Shown: positions 37,100 to 44,949 of the stretch, one piece after another | Layout of the letters: every line of letters begins with the position of its first letter | Position numbering within the stretch: position 1 is the stretch's first letter | Origin: CAIUGU01 sp040080215 | GTDB taxonomy: Bacteria; Pseudomonadota; Gammaproteobacteria; Steroidobacterales; Steroidobacteraceae | DNA: 64,000 bases | Assembly: GCA_040080215.1 (NCBI GenBank) | Contig: JBEBIT010000006.1 | Location: 1-64,000, forward strand | Direction: 5' to 3' | Made by a program: the position numbers and the translations under genes | The notes under the pieces: generated by a model | Databases searched by the model: none | What the model was told of the DNA's origin: nothing | The model's input: the letters and a program-made list of their open reading frames with translations, nothing else

Positions 37100-37745
37100 A
37101 GTGCAGGCCCGGGCAGGCTCCGTGGGTGTCGAGCGCTGGTCGCTGCCGACAGTCGAAGGGCCCTCCATCCACCGCCGCAACCGACTCAGCGTCGGCGAAC
37201 TCGAGGAGCTCGAACGCGCGGCATGGGAAGAAGCCTTTGCCGAGGGCAAGGAAGCCGGCCTCGCGGCTGCCAGGATGGATATCGAGACTCGGCGCGCCGA
37301 GCTCGAGCGGCAGGCCAGTCGACTGAATTCGATCCTCGACCTGCTCGCGCAGCCGCTCAAGCAGCTCGATTCGGAGATGGAACGGCAGCTCGTGATGCTG
37401 GCATTCACGCTCGCCAAGCAGCTGGTGCGACGCGAACTCAAGGCCGACCCCTCGCAGGTGATCGGCATCGTCCGCGACACCGTGGCGTTGCTGCCGATCG
37501 CGGCGCGGAACGTTCGCGTCCATCTCCATCCGGAGGACGCCGGCCTGCTGCGCGAGAAGCTTGCCGAGACGACTGCCGATCGGGCCTGGAGCATCGTCGA
37601 GGATCCCGTGCAGAGCCGCGGCGGGTGCCGCGTAACGACCGAGAATTCGCAGATCGATGCAAGGCTCGAGACGCGGCTGGGCGCTGCGCTCAGTTCCTTG
37701 CTCGGTGACGAGCGCAACACGGAAGGCCGGGAGGCGCAGACTTGA
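37092..37745 (+). CDS. fliH: FliH, regulator of the export ATPase
   Basis: Stator-like partner of the FliI ATPase in type III flagellar export. The 217-residue protein starts MSEVQARAG at 37092, overlapping the fliG stop. A Glu/Ala-rich helix (ELEELERAAWEEAFAEGKEAGL) contains the GxxxG-like repeat region. The C-terminal domain resembles the peripheral stalk of V/F-ATPases (LAKQLVRRELKADPSQVIGIV). The frame is open further upstream only within fliG. The fliI TTG overlaps its stop. Confidence 0.93.
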   Translation: MSEVQARAGSVGVERWSLPTVEGPSIHRRNRLSVGELEELERAAWEEAFAEGKEAGLAAARMDIETRRAELERQASRLNSILDLLAQPLKQLDSEMERQLVMLAFTLAKQLVRRELKADPSQVIGIVRDTVALLPIAARNVRVHLHPEDAGLLREKLAETTADRAWSIVEDPVQSRGGCRVTTENSQIDARLETRLGAALSSLLGDERNTEGREAQT

Positions 37746-39145
37746 ACGCCAAGGGAACCGCCCAGGAGCGCATTGCAGACCGCCATGTACAGTGGTCGGC
37801 GAATCTCGCGCGTTACCAGCGCCGTGTCGATACCCTCGAACCACCCCCGGTCGAGGGCTATCTCACGCGCATGGTGGGGCTGACCCTGGAGGCAACAGGC
37901 TGCCAGGCAGCCATCGGCGACTACTGCGACGTGCTGGCCAGCAACGGCGCGCGCATCGAGGCCGAAGTCGTGGGCTTCGGCGGCGAGCATCTCTACCTCA
38001 TGCCGACGGGGGACAGCCATGGCTTGCGTCCCAACGCGCGGGTCATCCCGAGGTCCTCGTCGGGCAACGTGAAGATCGGTCCGCAGATGCTGGGCCGGAT
38101 CATCGACGGTGCGGCACAGCCGCTCGACGGGCTTGGGCCACTGATCTGCGAAGATCCCATGCGCCTAACCGGAATCCCGATCAACCCCCTCGCGCGCCAG
38201 CCCATTACCGAGCCCCTCGACGTCGGCGTCCGCGCGATCAACTCGCTGTTGACCGTCGGACGGGGGCAGCGCATCGGCCTGTTCGCGGGCAGCGGCGTCG
38301 GCAAGAGCGTGCTGCTCGGCATGATGGCCCGCTACACCAGCGCAGACGTCATCGTCGTCGGCCTGATCGGCGAGCGCGGCCGTGAAGTGAAGGAGTTCGT
38401 CGAAGGCATCCTGGGTCCCGCCGACCGGCAGCGCGCCGTCGTCGTGGCAACGCCTGCAGACACGCCGCCGCTCATGCGGCTGCACGGGAGTTGGCTCGCG
38501 ACGTCCGTGGCCGAGTATTTTCGCGACCAGGGTGCGAGCGTCCTGCTCATCATGGATTCGTTGACGCGGTTCGCCCAGGCGCAGCGCGAGATCGGCCTTG
38601 CGATCGGCGAGGCGCCCGCGACCAAGGGCTATCCGCCGTCGGTCTTCGCAAAGCTGCCGCAGCTCGTGGAGCGGGCAGGCAACGGTTCGGCGGGCAGCGG
38701 CTCGATCACGGCGTTCTATACGGTGCTCGTGGAAGGCGACGACCAGAACGACCCGATCGCCGATGCAGCCCGCGCCATTCTCGACGGCCACATCGTGCTG
38801 TCGAGAAAGATCGCGGAGTCAGGGCTCTATCCTGCCATCGACATCGAGGCGTCGGTGAGTCGCGTGATGCATGACATCGCCGATGACGACCACCGCCGCC
38901 TGGCACAACGTTTCCGCCAGGTGCTGGCGACCTACCATCACCATCGTGATCTCATCGCAATCGGCGCCTACCAGCGTGGCAGCGATCCCCGAGTCGATGC
39001 GGCCATTGCCCTCTGGCCGCGCCTGCAGCGGTTCCTGCAGCAGGACATGTTCGAACAGGTGGATTTCGCCACCAGCTTGCGCGAGCTGGCCGCGGTGCTG
39101 GCGGAGGACCCGGAAGCCGCCCCTCGCAGTGAGGCCCGGAAATGA
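37742..39145 (+). CDS. fliI: FliI, flagellum-specific export ATPase
   Basis: Hexameric ATPase related to the F1 beta subunit that energises substrate entry into the export gate. The 467 residues include Walker A (GLFAGSGVGKSVLLG), Walker B (VLLIMDSLTRFAQAQREI) and the conserved GEAPATKGYPPSVFAKLP block. The start is TTG at 37742, overlapping the fliH stop (TTGA). FliH, FliI and FliJ are encoded contiguously with overlaps, so they are probably made together. Confidence 0.97.
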   Translation: MNAKGTAQERIADRHVQWSANLARYQRRVDTLEPPPVEGYLTRMVGLTLEATGCQAAIGDYCDVLASNGARIEAEVVGFGGEHLYLMPTGDSHGLRPNARVIPRSSSGNVKIGPQMLGRIIDGAAQPLDGLGPLICEDPMRLTGIPINPLARQPITEPLDVGVRAINSLLTVGRGQRIGLFAGSGVGKSVLLGMMARYTSADVIVVGLIGERGREVKEFVEGILGPADRQRAVVVATPADTPPLMRLHGSWLATSVAEYFRDQGASVLLIMDSLTRFAQAQREIGLAIGEAPATKGYPPSVFAKLPQLVERAGNGSAGSGSITAFYTVLVEGDDQNDPIADAARAILDGHIVLSRKIAESGLYPAIDIEASVSRVMHDIADDDHRRLAQRFRQVLATYHHHRDLIAIGAYQRGSDPRVDAAIALWPRLQRFLQQDMFEQVDFATSLRELAAVLAEDPEAAPRSEARK

Positions 39146-39594
39146 CCCGCAGCAAGCGCCTTGCGCCTGCGGGCCGCGTCATCGACGAGCGCGAACGCCA
39201 ACAGGCAGAGCAGCTCGCGGCGATCGAGAAGCGCGTGGCCGAGCACGAGGCGAAGCTGGGTGAGCTCGAGCGCTACCACGCGGACTACGCGAGGGATTTC
39301 GCTGCGCGTGCCGGACAGGGCACCGGCGCCGCCAGCCTGCGCGACTACCAGATCTTTCTCGCCCGCCTGACCCAGGCCATCCAGCAGCAGACCCAGCTTC
39401 TCCTGCAGGTCCGTCTCGAGCGCGACGCCGTCGAACAGAGGTGGCAGCAGGCCGCGCAACATGCCAAGGCGGTCGGCAACGTCATGGATCGGTGGCGCGC
39501 GGAAGAACACTACGCTGAAGAGCGTCGAGACCAGCGCGATTCCGATGAGCGGGCCCAGCGCTCGCCGGGCTCACGCGGCTCGAATGGATCCTGA
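39142..39594 (+). CDS. fliJ: FliJ, export chaperone-escort protein
   Basis: Coiled-coil protein that sits in the FliI ring and contacts FlhA. The 150 residues are almost entirely helical and highly charged (ERQQAEQLAAIEKRVAEHEAKL, then YQIFLARLTQAIQQQTQLLL), ending in a disordered Arg/Ser tail. Start ATG overlaps the fliI stop (ATGA). The sequence is weakly conserved in this family; position supports the call. Confidence 0.88.
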   Translation: MTRSKRLAPAGRVIDERERQQAEQLAAIEKRVAEHEAKLGELERYHADYARDFAARAGQGTGAASLRDYQIFLARLTQAIQQQTQLLLQVRLERDAVEQRWQQAAQHAKAVGNVMDRWRAEEHYAEERRDQRDSDERAQRSPGSRGSNGS

Positions 39595-39622
39595 CCACTC
39601 CCTGCGAACACGAAGAGACTTC

Positions 39623-40594
39623 ATGATGGTTGCGACTGGCCTTCCGATCACACCTCCGGCAGCGGCTCCGACCGCGCAGCCTGCCACCGACGCGTCCGCG
39701 GACAAGGCTGCCCCCGAGGGAGGATTCCTGGGTACGCTGATGCAGCTGCTGACGCCGCAGGATCCCGCCGAAGTGGCGGCCACGGGTGGAGCGGGCGTGG
39801 TGTCGCAACTGCTCGATGACGCCGCGGGTGATGTGCCTGACGACGTACCCTTGCCCGATGGGGCGGCCGCATTGGTTGCGCCCATCCTGTTCCCGGCCGT
39901 TCAACCCGCAGACATCCGCGCAGCCCAGCAGCTGGCTCGTCAGCCGGGCGACAGTGGCGATGCGTTGGCTGCACTGACTGATGCTGCGGCAGGCGCATTG
40001 GGAGGATCGGTCGACACCGAAACGACCTTGCTGGATCGGCTGGGCGGTGGGTCGGGTATGGCACTGCAGGGGCCGGCCGCTGATGCGTCGGCAGTCGGTC
40101 TCCAGGGCGCGTTGTCGCAGCCATCGGCGACAGACGCGAGCGCTGCCGCCCGGACGGTGCCGGCCGACACACCAGCCTCACGCCAGATCCACACACCCGT
40201 CGGCGCGCCCGGCTGGTCGGACGAGCTCGGGGCGCAATTGCATCTCATGGCCGACAAGGGTCATTCCGTCGCGTCGCTGCGCCTGTCTCCTGAGCACCTC
40301 GGGCCGCTCGAGGTCCAGATCTCGGTCCAGGACAGCCAGGCCAGCGTGTGGTTCGGATCGACGAACAGTGACACCCGGGCTGCGCTCGAGCAGGCGCTGC
40401 CCAGGCTGCGCGAGATGTTTGCGGCGCAGGGTATGTCGCTCTCCCAGTCCGGCGTATTCAACCAGTCCCCGCGGGAGCCAGGGCGCCAGGCCGCCGGCAC
40501 GGTGACTCACGGCACCGGCGCGGAAGGCATCGCCAGCACCGATCCGGGCATGCAGCTCGCCTCAAGGCGCGGCCTTGTCGATGCGTATGCCTGA
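39623..40594 (+). CDS. fliK: FliK, hook-length control protein
   Basis: Exported molecular ruler that switches substrate specificity through FlhB. The 323-residue product from the ATG at 39623 (AAGAGA upstream; a second ATG follows at once) has a long Ala/Pro/Asp-rich N-terminal ruler part. The conserved C-terminal domain carries LRLSPEHLGPLEVQI, the signature of FliK. A Gln-rich tail follows. Open frame continues upstream into fliJ but lacks similarity. A second FliK-like gene lies at 55.2-56.4 kb. Confidence 0.92.
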   Translation: MMVATGLPITPPAAAPTAQPATDASADKAAPEGGFLGTLMQLLTPQDPAEVAATGGAGVVSQLLDDAAGDVPDDVPLPDGAAALVAPILFPAVQPADIRAAQQLARQPGDSGDALAALTDAAAGALGGSVDTETTLLDRLGGGSGMALQGPAADASAVGLQGALSQPSATDASAAARTVPADTPASRQIHTPVGAPGWSDELGAQLHLMADKGHSVASLRLSPEHLGPLEVQISVQDSQASVWFGSTNSDTRAALEQALPRLREMFAAQGMSLSQSGVFNQSPREPGRQAAGTVTHGTGAEGIASTDPGMQLASRRGLVDAYA

Positions 40595-40601
40595 TCTCCT
40601 G

Positions 40602-40627
40602 TTTCGAGGCGGCTGACCGCCTCGAAA
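40602..40627 (+). terminator. Hairpin after fliK, possible terminator
   Basis: TTTCGAGGCGG-CTGA-CCGCCTCGAAA is an 11-bp perfect stem starting 8 bp after the fliK stop. The T-run expected after it is absent (AATCACAG follows), so termination may be inefficient. On either strand it may act as an mRNA-end stabiliser. Confidence 0.5.
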
Positions 40628-40661
40628 TCACAGCGCCAATTTTCCGTCGCTGCCCTGCGAG

Positions 40662-40677
40662 TGTGTCCCAGATCACA
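40662..40677. promoter_or_regulatory. TGTGT-N6-TCACA palindrome upstream of the fliL promoter
   Basis: TGTGTCCCAGATCACA matches 9 of 10 fixed positions of TGTGA-N6-TCACA and lies inside a longer inverted repeat GAGTGTG-N8-CACACTC (40659-40680). Its centre is about 68 bp before the -24 GG at 40737. Confidence 0.6.
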
Positions 40678-40735
40678 CTCCGAATTTCCAACAAAAGCCA
40701 TTAAATACATCGTCTTGGAGTCGCGTTCAGGTTGC

Positions 40736-40751
40736 TGGCACGCAGCTTGCT
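40736..40751 (+). promoter_or_regulatory. Sigma-54 promoter of the fliL operon
   Basis: TGGCACGCAGCTTGCT is a full match to the RpoN consensus with 10 bp between GG and GC. It should drive fliL-M-N-O-P-Q-R-flhB and probably flhA, with a start near 40762. Confidence 0.92.
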
Positions 40752-40799
40752 TTTCTTGCTTCCGTTCAACAGGCCCACGCTTGAAAAGGAAGTACCGAG

Positions 40800-41294
40800 A
40801 TGTCCGAAGCCGAACCCGCAGAGGCCGCACCCGCGGCCAAGAAGAAAAGCAAACTGCCCCTGATCCTTGCGGCAGTGGTGGTGCTGGCTGGTGCCGGTGG
40901 CGGTGCCTGGTTCTTCCTGGGCAAGGGCAAGGAAGGCGAAGAGGGCAAGGAAGCGAAGAAGGCAGTGGTTGCTCCGGCGGTCTATGTCGCCTTCGAGCCG
41001 CCCTTCGTCGTGAATTTCGACTCCGGTGGCAAGGCCCGCTTCCTGCAAGTGGCCATCGAGGTCATGACCCGCGATCCCAAGATTGCCGAAGAACTGGAAA
41101 CCCACAAGCCCGTCATCCGCAACGACGTGTTGCTGCTGCTCAGCAACCAGGAATACGCGACGCTCTCTTCGCGCGAGGGCAAGGAGAAGCTGCAGCATGA
41201 GGCCCTTGAGGCGGTCCGCCATGTGATCCAGACGAACGGCGGCGAAGGCGAAGCCGTCGAGTCCGTGCTCTTCACCAGCTTCGTGATGCAGTAG
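40800..41294 (+). CDS. fliL: FliL, basal-body-associated protein
   Basis: Inner-membrane protein that surrounds and assists the stator. The 164 residues comprise a Lys/Ala-rich cytosolic N-terminus, a single transmembrane helix (LPLILAAVVVLAGAGGGAWFF) followed by a basic-acidic linker, and a periplasmic stomatin-like domain (FEPPFVVNFDSGGKARFLQV, LLLLSNQEYATLSSREGKEKL). It is the first gene behind the consensus sigma-54 promoter and is eight bases from fliM. Confidence 0.95.
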   Translation: MSEAEPAEAAPAAKKKSKLPLILAAVVVLAGAGGGAWFFLGKGKEGEEGKEAKKAVVAPAVYVAFEPPFVVNFDSGGKARFLQVAIEVMTRDPKIAEELETHKPVIRNDVLLLLSNQEYATLSSREGKEKLQHEALEAVRHVIQTNGGEGEAVESVLFTSFVMQ

Positions 41295-41302
41295 GACCCG
41301 CC

Positions 41303-42304
41303 ATGGCCGACCAGGACATCCTGAACCAGGACGAGATCGACGCGCTGCTCCACGGGGTGGACAGCGGCGCGGTCAGCACCGAGCCGTCGGCAGCGCCGGG
41401 CGAGGCGCGAGGCTACGACTTCGCCACGCAGATGCGGATCGTGCGTGGCCGGATGCCCACCCTCGAGATGATCAACGAGCGTTTCGCGCGCCTGTTCCGC
41501 ATCAGCCTGTTCAACATGCTGCGTCGCTCGCCGGAAATTTCCGTCGCCCCCATCCAGATGAGCAAGTTCGGCGAGTACGTGCATACGCTGCATGTGCCGA
41601 CCAGCCTGAACCTGATCAAGTTCAACCCTTTCCGCGGGACAGCGCTGGCGGTCATCGACCCGAAGCTGGTATTCGCAGTCGTCGACAATTTCTTTGGTGG
41701 CACCGGTCGCCACGCGAAGATCGAGGGCCGTGAGTTCACGGCCACCGAGACCCGCATCATCCACATGATGCTGAAGCTCGCGTTCACGGATCTCCGTGAG
41801 GCCTGGACCCACGTTTCGCCGATCGAGATCGAGTACCTCAATTCCGAGATCAACCCGCACTTCGCGAACATCGTCAGCCCGACGGAGATCGTCGTGATCA
41901 CCAAGTTCCACATCGAGCTCGACGGCGGTGGCGGCGACCTGCATGTCACGATGCCGTATTCGATGCTGGAGCCGCTGCGCGAGCTGCTCGACGCCGGTGT
42001 CCAGAGCGACCGCGCCGACCACGACGACCGCTGGGGCAGCGCGTTGCGCGAGGAAGTGGAAGACGCCGAAGTGCAGCTCTCGACGCTGCTCGGTCGCTCG
42101 ACCTTGAAGCTGGCCGATCTCCTGAACCTGAAGCCCGGGGACGTCATCCCCTGTGATTTCGAAGGCAAGGTCACGCTGCTCGCAGAGGAAGTACCGATCT
42201 TCCGCGGCGGCTTCGGCATGTCCCGCAACCAGCAGGCGGTGAAGCTCGACGAGCGCATCCGCCGCCACAAGCCGACCGCGTTCGGCAACCACAAAGCATC
42301 CTGA
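41303..42304 (+). CDS. fliM: FliM, rotor switch protein and CheY-P receptor
   Basis: C-ring component that binds phosphorylated CheY. The 333-residue protein has the N-terminal CheY-binding peptide ILNQDEIDALLHGV. The CheC-like middle domain contains the FliG contact motif (FFGGTGRHAKIEGREFTATE), and the C-terminal SpoA domain (LLGRSTLKLADLLNLKPGDVI) pairs with FliN. All parts are present and of normal length. Confidence 0.97.
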   Translation: MADQDILNQDEIDALLHGVDSGAVSTEPSAAPGEARGYDFATQMRIVRGRMPTLEMINERFARLFRISLFNMLRRSPEISVAPIQMSKFGEYVHTLHVPTSLNLIKFNPFRGTALAVIDPKLVFAVVDNFFGGTGRHAKIEGREFTATETRIIHMMLKLAFTDLREAWTHVSPIEIEYLNSEINPHFANIVSPTEIVVITKFHIELDGGGGDLHVTMPYSMLEPLRELLDAGVQSDRADHDDRWGSALREEVEDAEVQLSTLLGRSTLKLADLLNLKPGDVIPCDFEGKVTLLAEEVPIFRGGFGMSRNQQAVKLDERIRRHKPTAFGNHKAS

Positions 42305-42319
42305 TCGTACGGAGACTCC

Positions 42320-42661
42320 ATGAACGCCAACACTGCTGAAGCGCCTGCGCGCGCTGAATTCGAAACGCTCAAGGCGGACGGCGGCCAGGCCGGCGGCCAG
42401 GACGTCAACCTTGAAGTCATCCTGGATGTGCCGGTCACGCTCTCGCTCGAAGTAGGGCGGTCGCGCATCAGCATCCGCAACCTGCTGCAGCTGAACCAGG
42501 GCTCGGTCGTCGAGCTGGACCGTGCGGCCGGCGAACCGCTCGATGTCTTCGTGAACGGCACGCTCGTGGCCCACGGCGAGGTCGTCGTCGTCAACGAGAA
42601 GTTCGGTATCCGCCTGACGGATGTCATCAGTCCCGCCGAGCGCATCCGCAAACTGAAGTAA
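42320..42661 (+). CDS. fliN: FliN, rotor switch protein
   Basis: C-ring base protein that also docks FliH-FliI. The 113 residues have a short variable N-terminus and a complete SpoA domain (VILDVPVTLSLEVGRSRISI, LLQLNQGSVVELDRAAGEPL, and the conserved NEKFGIRLTDVISPAERI). Length is usual for FliN of this group. Confidence 0.97.
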   Translation: MNANTAEAPARAEFETLKADGGQAGGQDVNLEVILDVPVTLSLEVGRSRISIRNLLQLNQGSVVELDRAAGEPLDVFVNGTLVAHGEVVVVNEKFGIRLTDVISPAERIRKLK

Positions 42662-42666
42662 TCCCG

Positions 42667-43128
42667 TTGAGCACCAAATCAACAATCTTCGCGATTGCCG
42701 CCTCCGCACTGTCCCTGCAGTCGGTCGCCGCCGAGAGCCCGCTGTTCGCGGCTCCCAAGGCAACGGCTGTGCCTGCGACGGGCGCGGGCAGCTTCGTGCA
42801 GGTGACGATCGCGCTCGCCATCGTGCTGGCGGCCGTCTTTGCCGCAGCGTGGCTCATGCAGCGCCTGCGCAGTTTCGGCGGCGGCCAGGCCGGCTCGATC
42901 AAGGTCATCACGAGCGTCGCGCTCGGTGCAAAGGAAAGGGCCGTGGTCGTCCAGGTCGGCCGGCAGCAACTGCTGCTCGGCGTGGCGCCAGGCAGGGTGA
43001 CGACGCTGCACGTGCTGGCCGAGCCCCTGAACGGTCAGGAGTCTGTCACGTCGACCGCTGTCCCTTCGGGCCAGCCGGATGCCCCGAACTTCAAGTCCCT
43101 GCTGCGCAAGAGCCTGGGGCTGTCATGA
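42667..43128 (+). CDS. fliO: FliO, export gate assembly protein
   Basis: Membrane protein that helps assemble the FliP ring. The 153 residues from the TTG at 42667 begin with a hydrophobic segment that may be a cleaved signal. One clear transmembrane helix (VTIALAIVLAAVFAAAWLMQRL) and a cytosolic SH3-like domain (IKVITSVALGAKERAVVVQVGRQQLLLGVAPG) follow. The TTG start lies five bases after the fliN stop. The stop overlaps the fliP start (ATGA). Confidence 0.88.
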   Translation: MSTKSTIFAIAASALSLQSVAAESPLFAAPKATAVPATGAGSFVQVTIALAIVLAAVFAAAWLMQRLRSFGGGQAGSIKVITSVALGAKERAVVVQVGRQQLLLGVAPGRVTTLHVLAEPLNGQESVTSTAVPSGQPDAPNFKSLLRKSLGLS

Positions 43129-43862
43129 GCCGATTGAAGAGCTTCCTGCTGCTCCTGCTGCTGTTGCCCATCGGCGCGCTCGCGCAAGGCATCCCCGCAG
43201 TCACCGTGCAGACAGCCGCCTCAGGCGGACAGACGTACTCGCTGACGCTGCAGGTACTGGCGTTGATGACGGCAGTGACGCTGCTGCCGGCCATCCTGCT
43301 GATGACGACGGCCTTTACCCGCATCGTGATCGTGCTCGCCATCCTGAGGCAGGCCCTGGGTGCCGGGCAGGCGCCGCCGAACCAGGTTCTCATCGGCCTG
43401 TCGCTGTTCCTCACGCTGTTTGTCATGTCGCCGGTGGTGGACAAGATCAATGCCGACGCGGTGCAGCCGTACATGGCGGGCACGCTCGACGCCATGGGGG
43501 CCTTCGACAAGGGCATCGTGCCGCTGCGGAAGTTCATGCTCGACCAGACGCGCGAGAGCGATATCGCCACGTTCGTGAAGATCTCGGGTGGAACCGGCTA
43601 CGCCACGCCTGACGACGTGCCGCTGCGAATCCTCGTTCCCGCGTTTGCGACGAGCGAATTGAAGACGGCTTTCCAGATCGGCTTCCTGATCTTCATTCCG
43701 TTCGTGATCCTCGATCTCGTCGTCGCGAGCGTGCTGATGTCGATGGGCATGATGATGCTCTCGCCGGTGCTGATCTCGCTGCCCTTCAAGATCATGTTGT
43801 TCGTCCTCGTGGATGGCTGGTCCCTGATCATGGGAACCCTGGCCGGGAGCTTCTACTCGTGA
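43125..43862 (+). CDS. fliP: FliP, export gate protein
   Basis: Core of the flagellar type III export gate. The 245-residue product starts at the ATG overlapping the fliO stop and has a signal peptide (LKSFLLLLLLLPIGALA). About four transmembrane segments and the conserved motifs FTRIVIVLAILRQALG, PPNQVLIGLSLFLT and a C-terminal LPFKIMLFVLVDGWSL follow. Reading further upstream would enter fliO in another frame. Confidence 0.96.
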   Translation: MSRLKSFLLLLLLLPIGALAQGIPAVTVQTAASGGQTYSLTLQVLALMTAVTLLPAILLMTTAFTRIVIVLAILRQALGAGQAPPNQVLIGLSLFLTLFVMSPVVDKINADAVQPYMAGTLDAMGAFDKGIVPLRKFMLDQTRESDIATFVKISGGTGYATPDDVPLRILVPAFATSELKTAFQIGFLIFIPFVILDLVVASVLMSMGMMMLSPVLISLPFKIMLFVLVDGWSLIMGTLAGSFYS

Positions 43863-44128
43863 CACCTGAAACCGTGATGACCATCGGCCAGCGTGCCCTC
43901 GAGATCACGTTGATGCTGTCTGCGCCGCTGCTGCTGACTGCACTCGTCGTGGGCCTCCTCGTGGGCGTGATCCAGGCGGCCACGCAAATCAACGAGATGA
44001 CCCTGTCGTTCATCCCGAAGCTGATCGCGATGGCCGTTGCGCTGGTGGTGGCCGGCCCGTGGATGCTGAAGCTGATGATCAGCTACACGCGCGAGCTGTT
44101 CGAGAGCATTCCGGGGCTGGTCGGCTGA
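43859..44128 (+). CDS. fliQ: FliQ, export gate protein
   Basis: Small gate subunit that wraps the FliP-FliR complex. The 89 residues (GTG start overlapping the fliP stop) form two transmembrane hairpin segments, with the typical VGLLVGVIQAATQINEMTLS centre and LIAMAVALVVAGPWMLKLM second segment. The length is invariant in the family. Confidence 0.96.
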   Translation: MTPETVMTIGQRALEITLMLSAPLLLTALVVGLLVGVIQAATQINEMTLSFIPKLIAMAVALVVAGPWMLKLMISYTRELFESIPGLVG

Positions 44129-44157
44129 GTGCCAACGGCAAACACCGGAACATCAAG

Positions 44158-44940
44158 ATGATCACGCTCACCACAGCACAACTCGAAACCTGGATCGGCC
44201 AGCTGTTCTGGCCGTTCCTGCGGATCGGTGCGTGCCTGATGGTGGCCCCGATCTTCGGCGCACGATTCGTGCCGCCACAGACCCGCCTGATCCTGGCGGG
44301 TGCGATCGCCTTGCTGATCGCCCCGATGATCACGGTGCCTGCGGGAGTGACTGCACTGTCGGGCGCGGGCGTCGTGGTCACGGCCAACGAGGTCCTCATC
44401 GGCCTCGCCATGGGTTTCATCCTCCAGGTCATCTTCGACTCGCTCGCCATGGGCGGCCAGTTGCTGTCGAACAGCATGGGATTGTCGTTCGCCTTCAACG
44501 TCGACCCCATGCGTGGCGCCAGCACGCCGGTGCTCGGCCAGTTCTACATGCTGCTCGTCACCCTGACTTTCCTCGCGCTGAATGGCCACCTTGCCCTGAT
44601 CCGCACGCTGGTGGACGGGTTCGGTACGCTGCCGGTCGGTGGCGAGGGACTCGGTCGCGACGGACTGTGGATGGTCGTGACCTGGGGACGCCAGCTGTTC
44701 TCCGGCGCGCTCGCGGTCGCATTGCCTGGCATGACGGCGCTGATGGTCGTGAACCTCGGCTTCGGCGTCATGAGCCGTGCCGCACCGACCCTGAACCTGT
44801 TCGCGGTCGGCTTCCCGATCACGTTGATTTTCGGCCTCGTGATCCTGCTGGCGGGACTCCCGTCCGTGCAGACCAGCTTCATCGATCTGATCGGCGAAGC
44901 ACTGGACCTGGTCCGGTCACTCCTGCGGTTGCCTGCATAG
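44158..44940 (+). CDS. fliR: FliR, export gate protein
   Basis: Gate subunit completing the FliP5-Q4-R1 complex. The 260-residue protein starts MITLTTAQLETWIGQLFWPF and has about six membrane segments with the family motifs RIGACLMVAPIFGARFVPPQ and FLALNGHLALIRTLVDGF. The open frame extends 33 codons upstream across the end of fliQ, but the ATG at 44158 gives the normal N-terminus. Confidence 0.95.
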   Translation: MITLTTAQLETWIGQLFWPFLRIGACLMVAPIFGARFVPPQTRLILAGAIALLIAPMITVPAGVTALSGAGVVVTANEVLIGLAMGFILQVIFDSLAMGGQLLSNSMGLSFAFNVDPMRGASTPVLGQFYMLLVTLTFLALNGHLALIRTLVDGFGTLPVGGEGLGRDGLWMVVTWGRQLFSGALAVALPGMTALMVVNLGFGVMSRAAPTLNLFAVGFPITLIFGLVILLAGLPSVQTSFIDLIGEALDLVRSLLRLPA

Positions 44941-44949
44941 GAGCGCACC

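Noticed and set aside
35882..38020. 712-codon minus-strand open frame opposite fliG-fliH-fliI
   Set aside because: Covers three well-identified plus-strand genes and has no recognisable motif; a codon-bias artefact.
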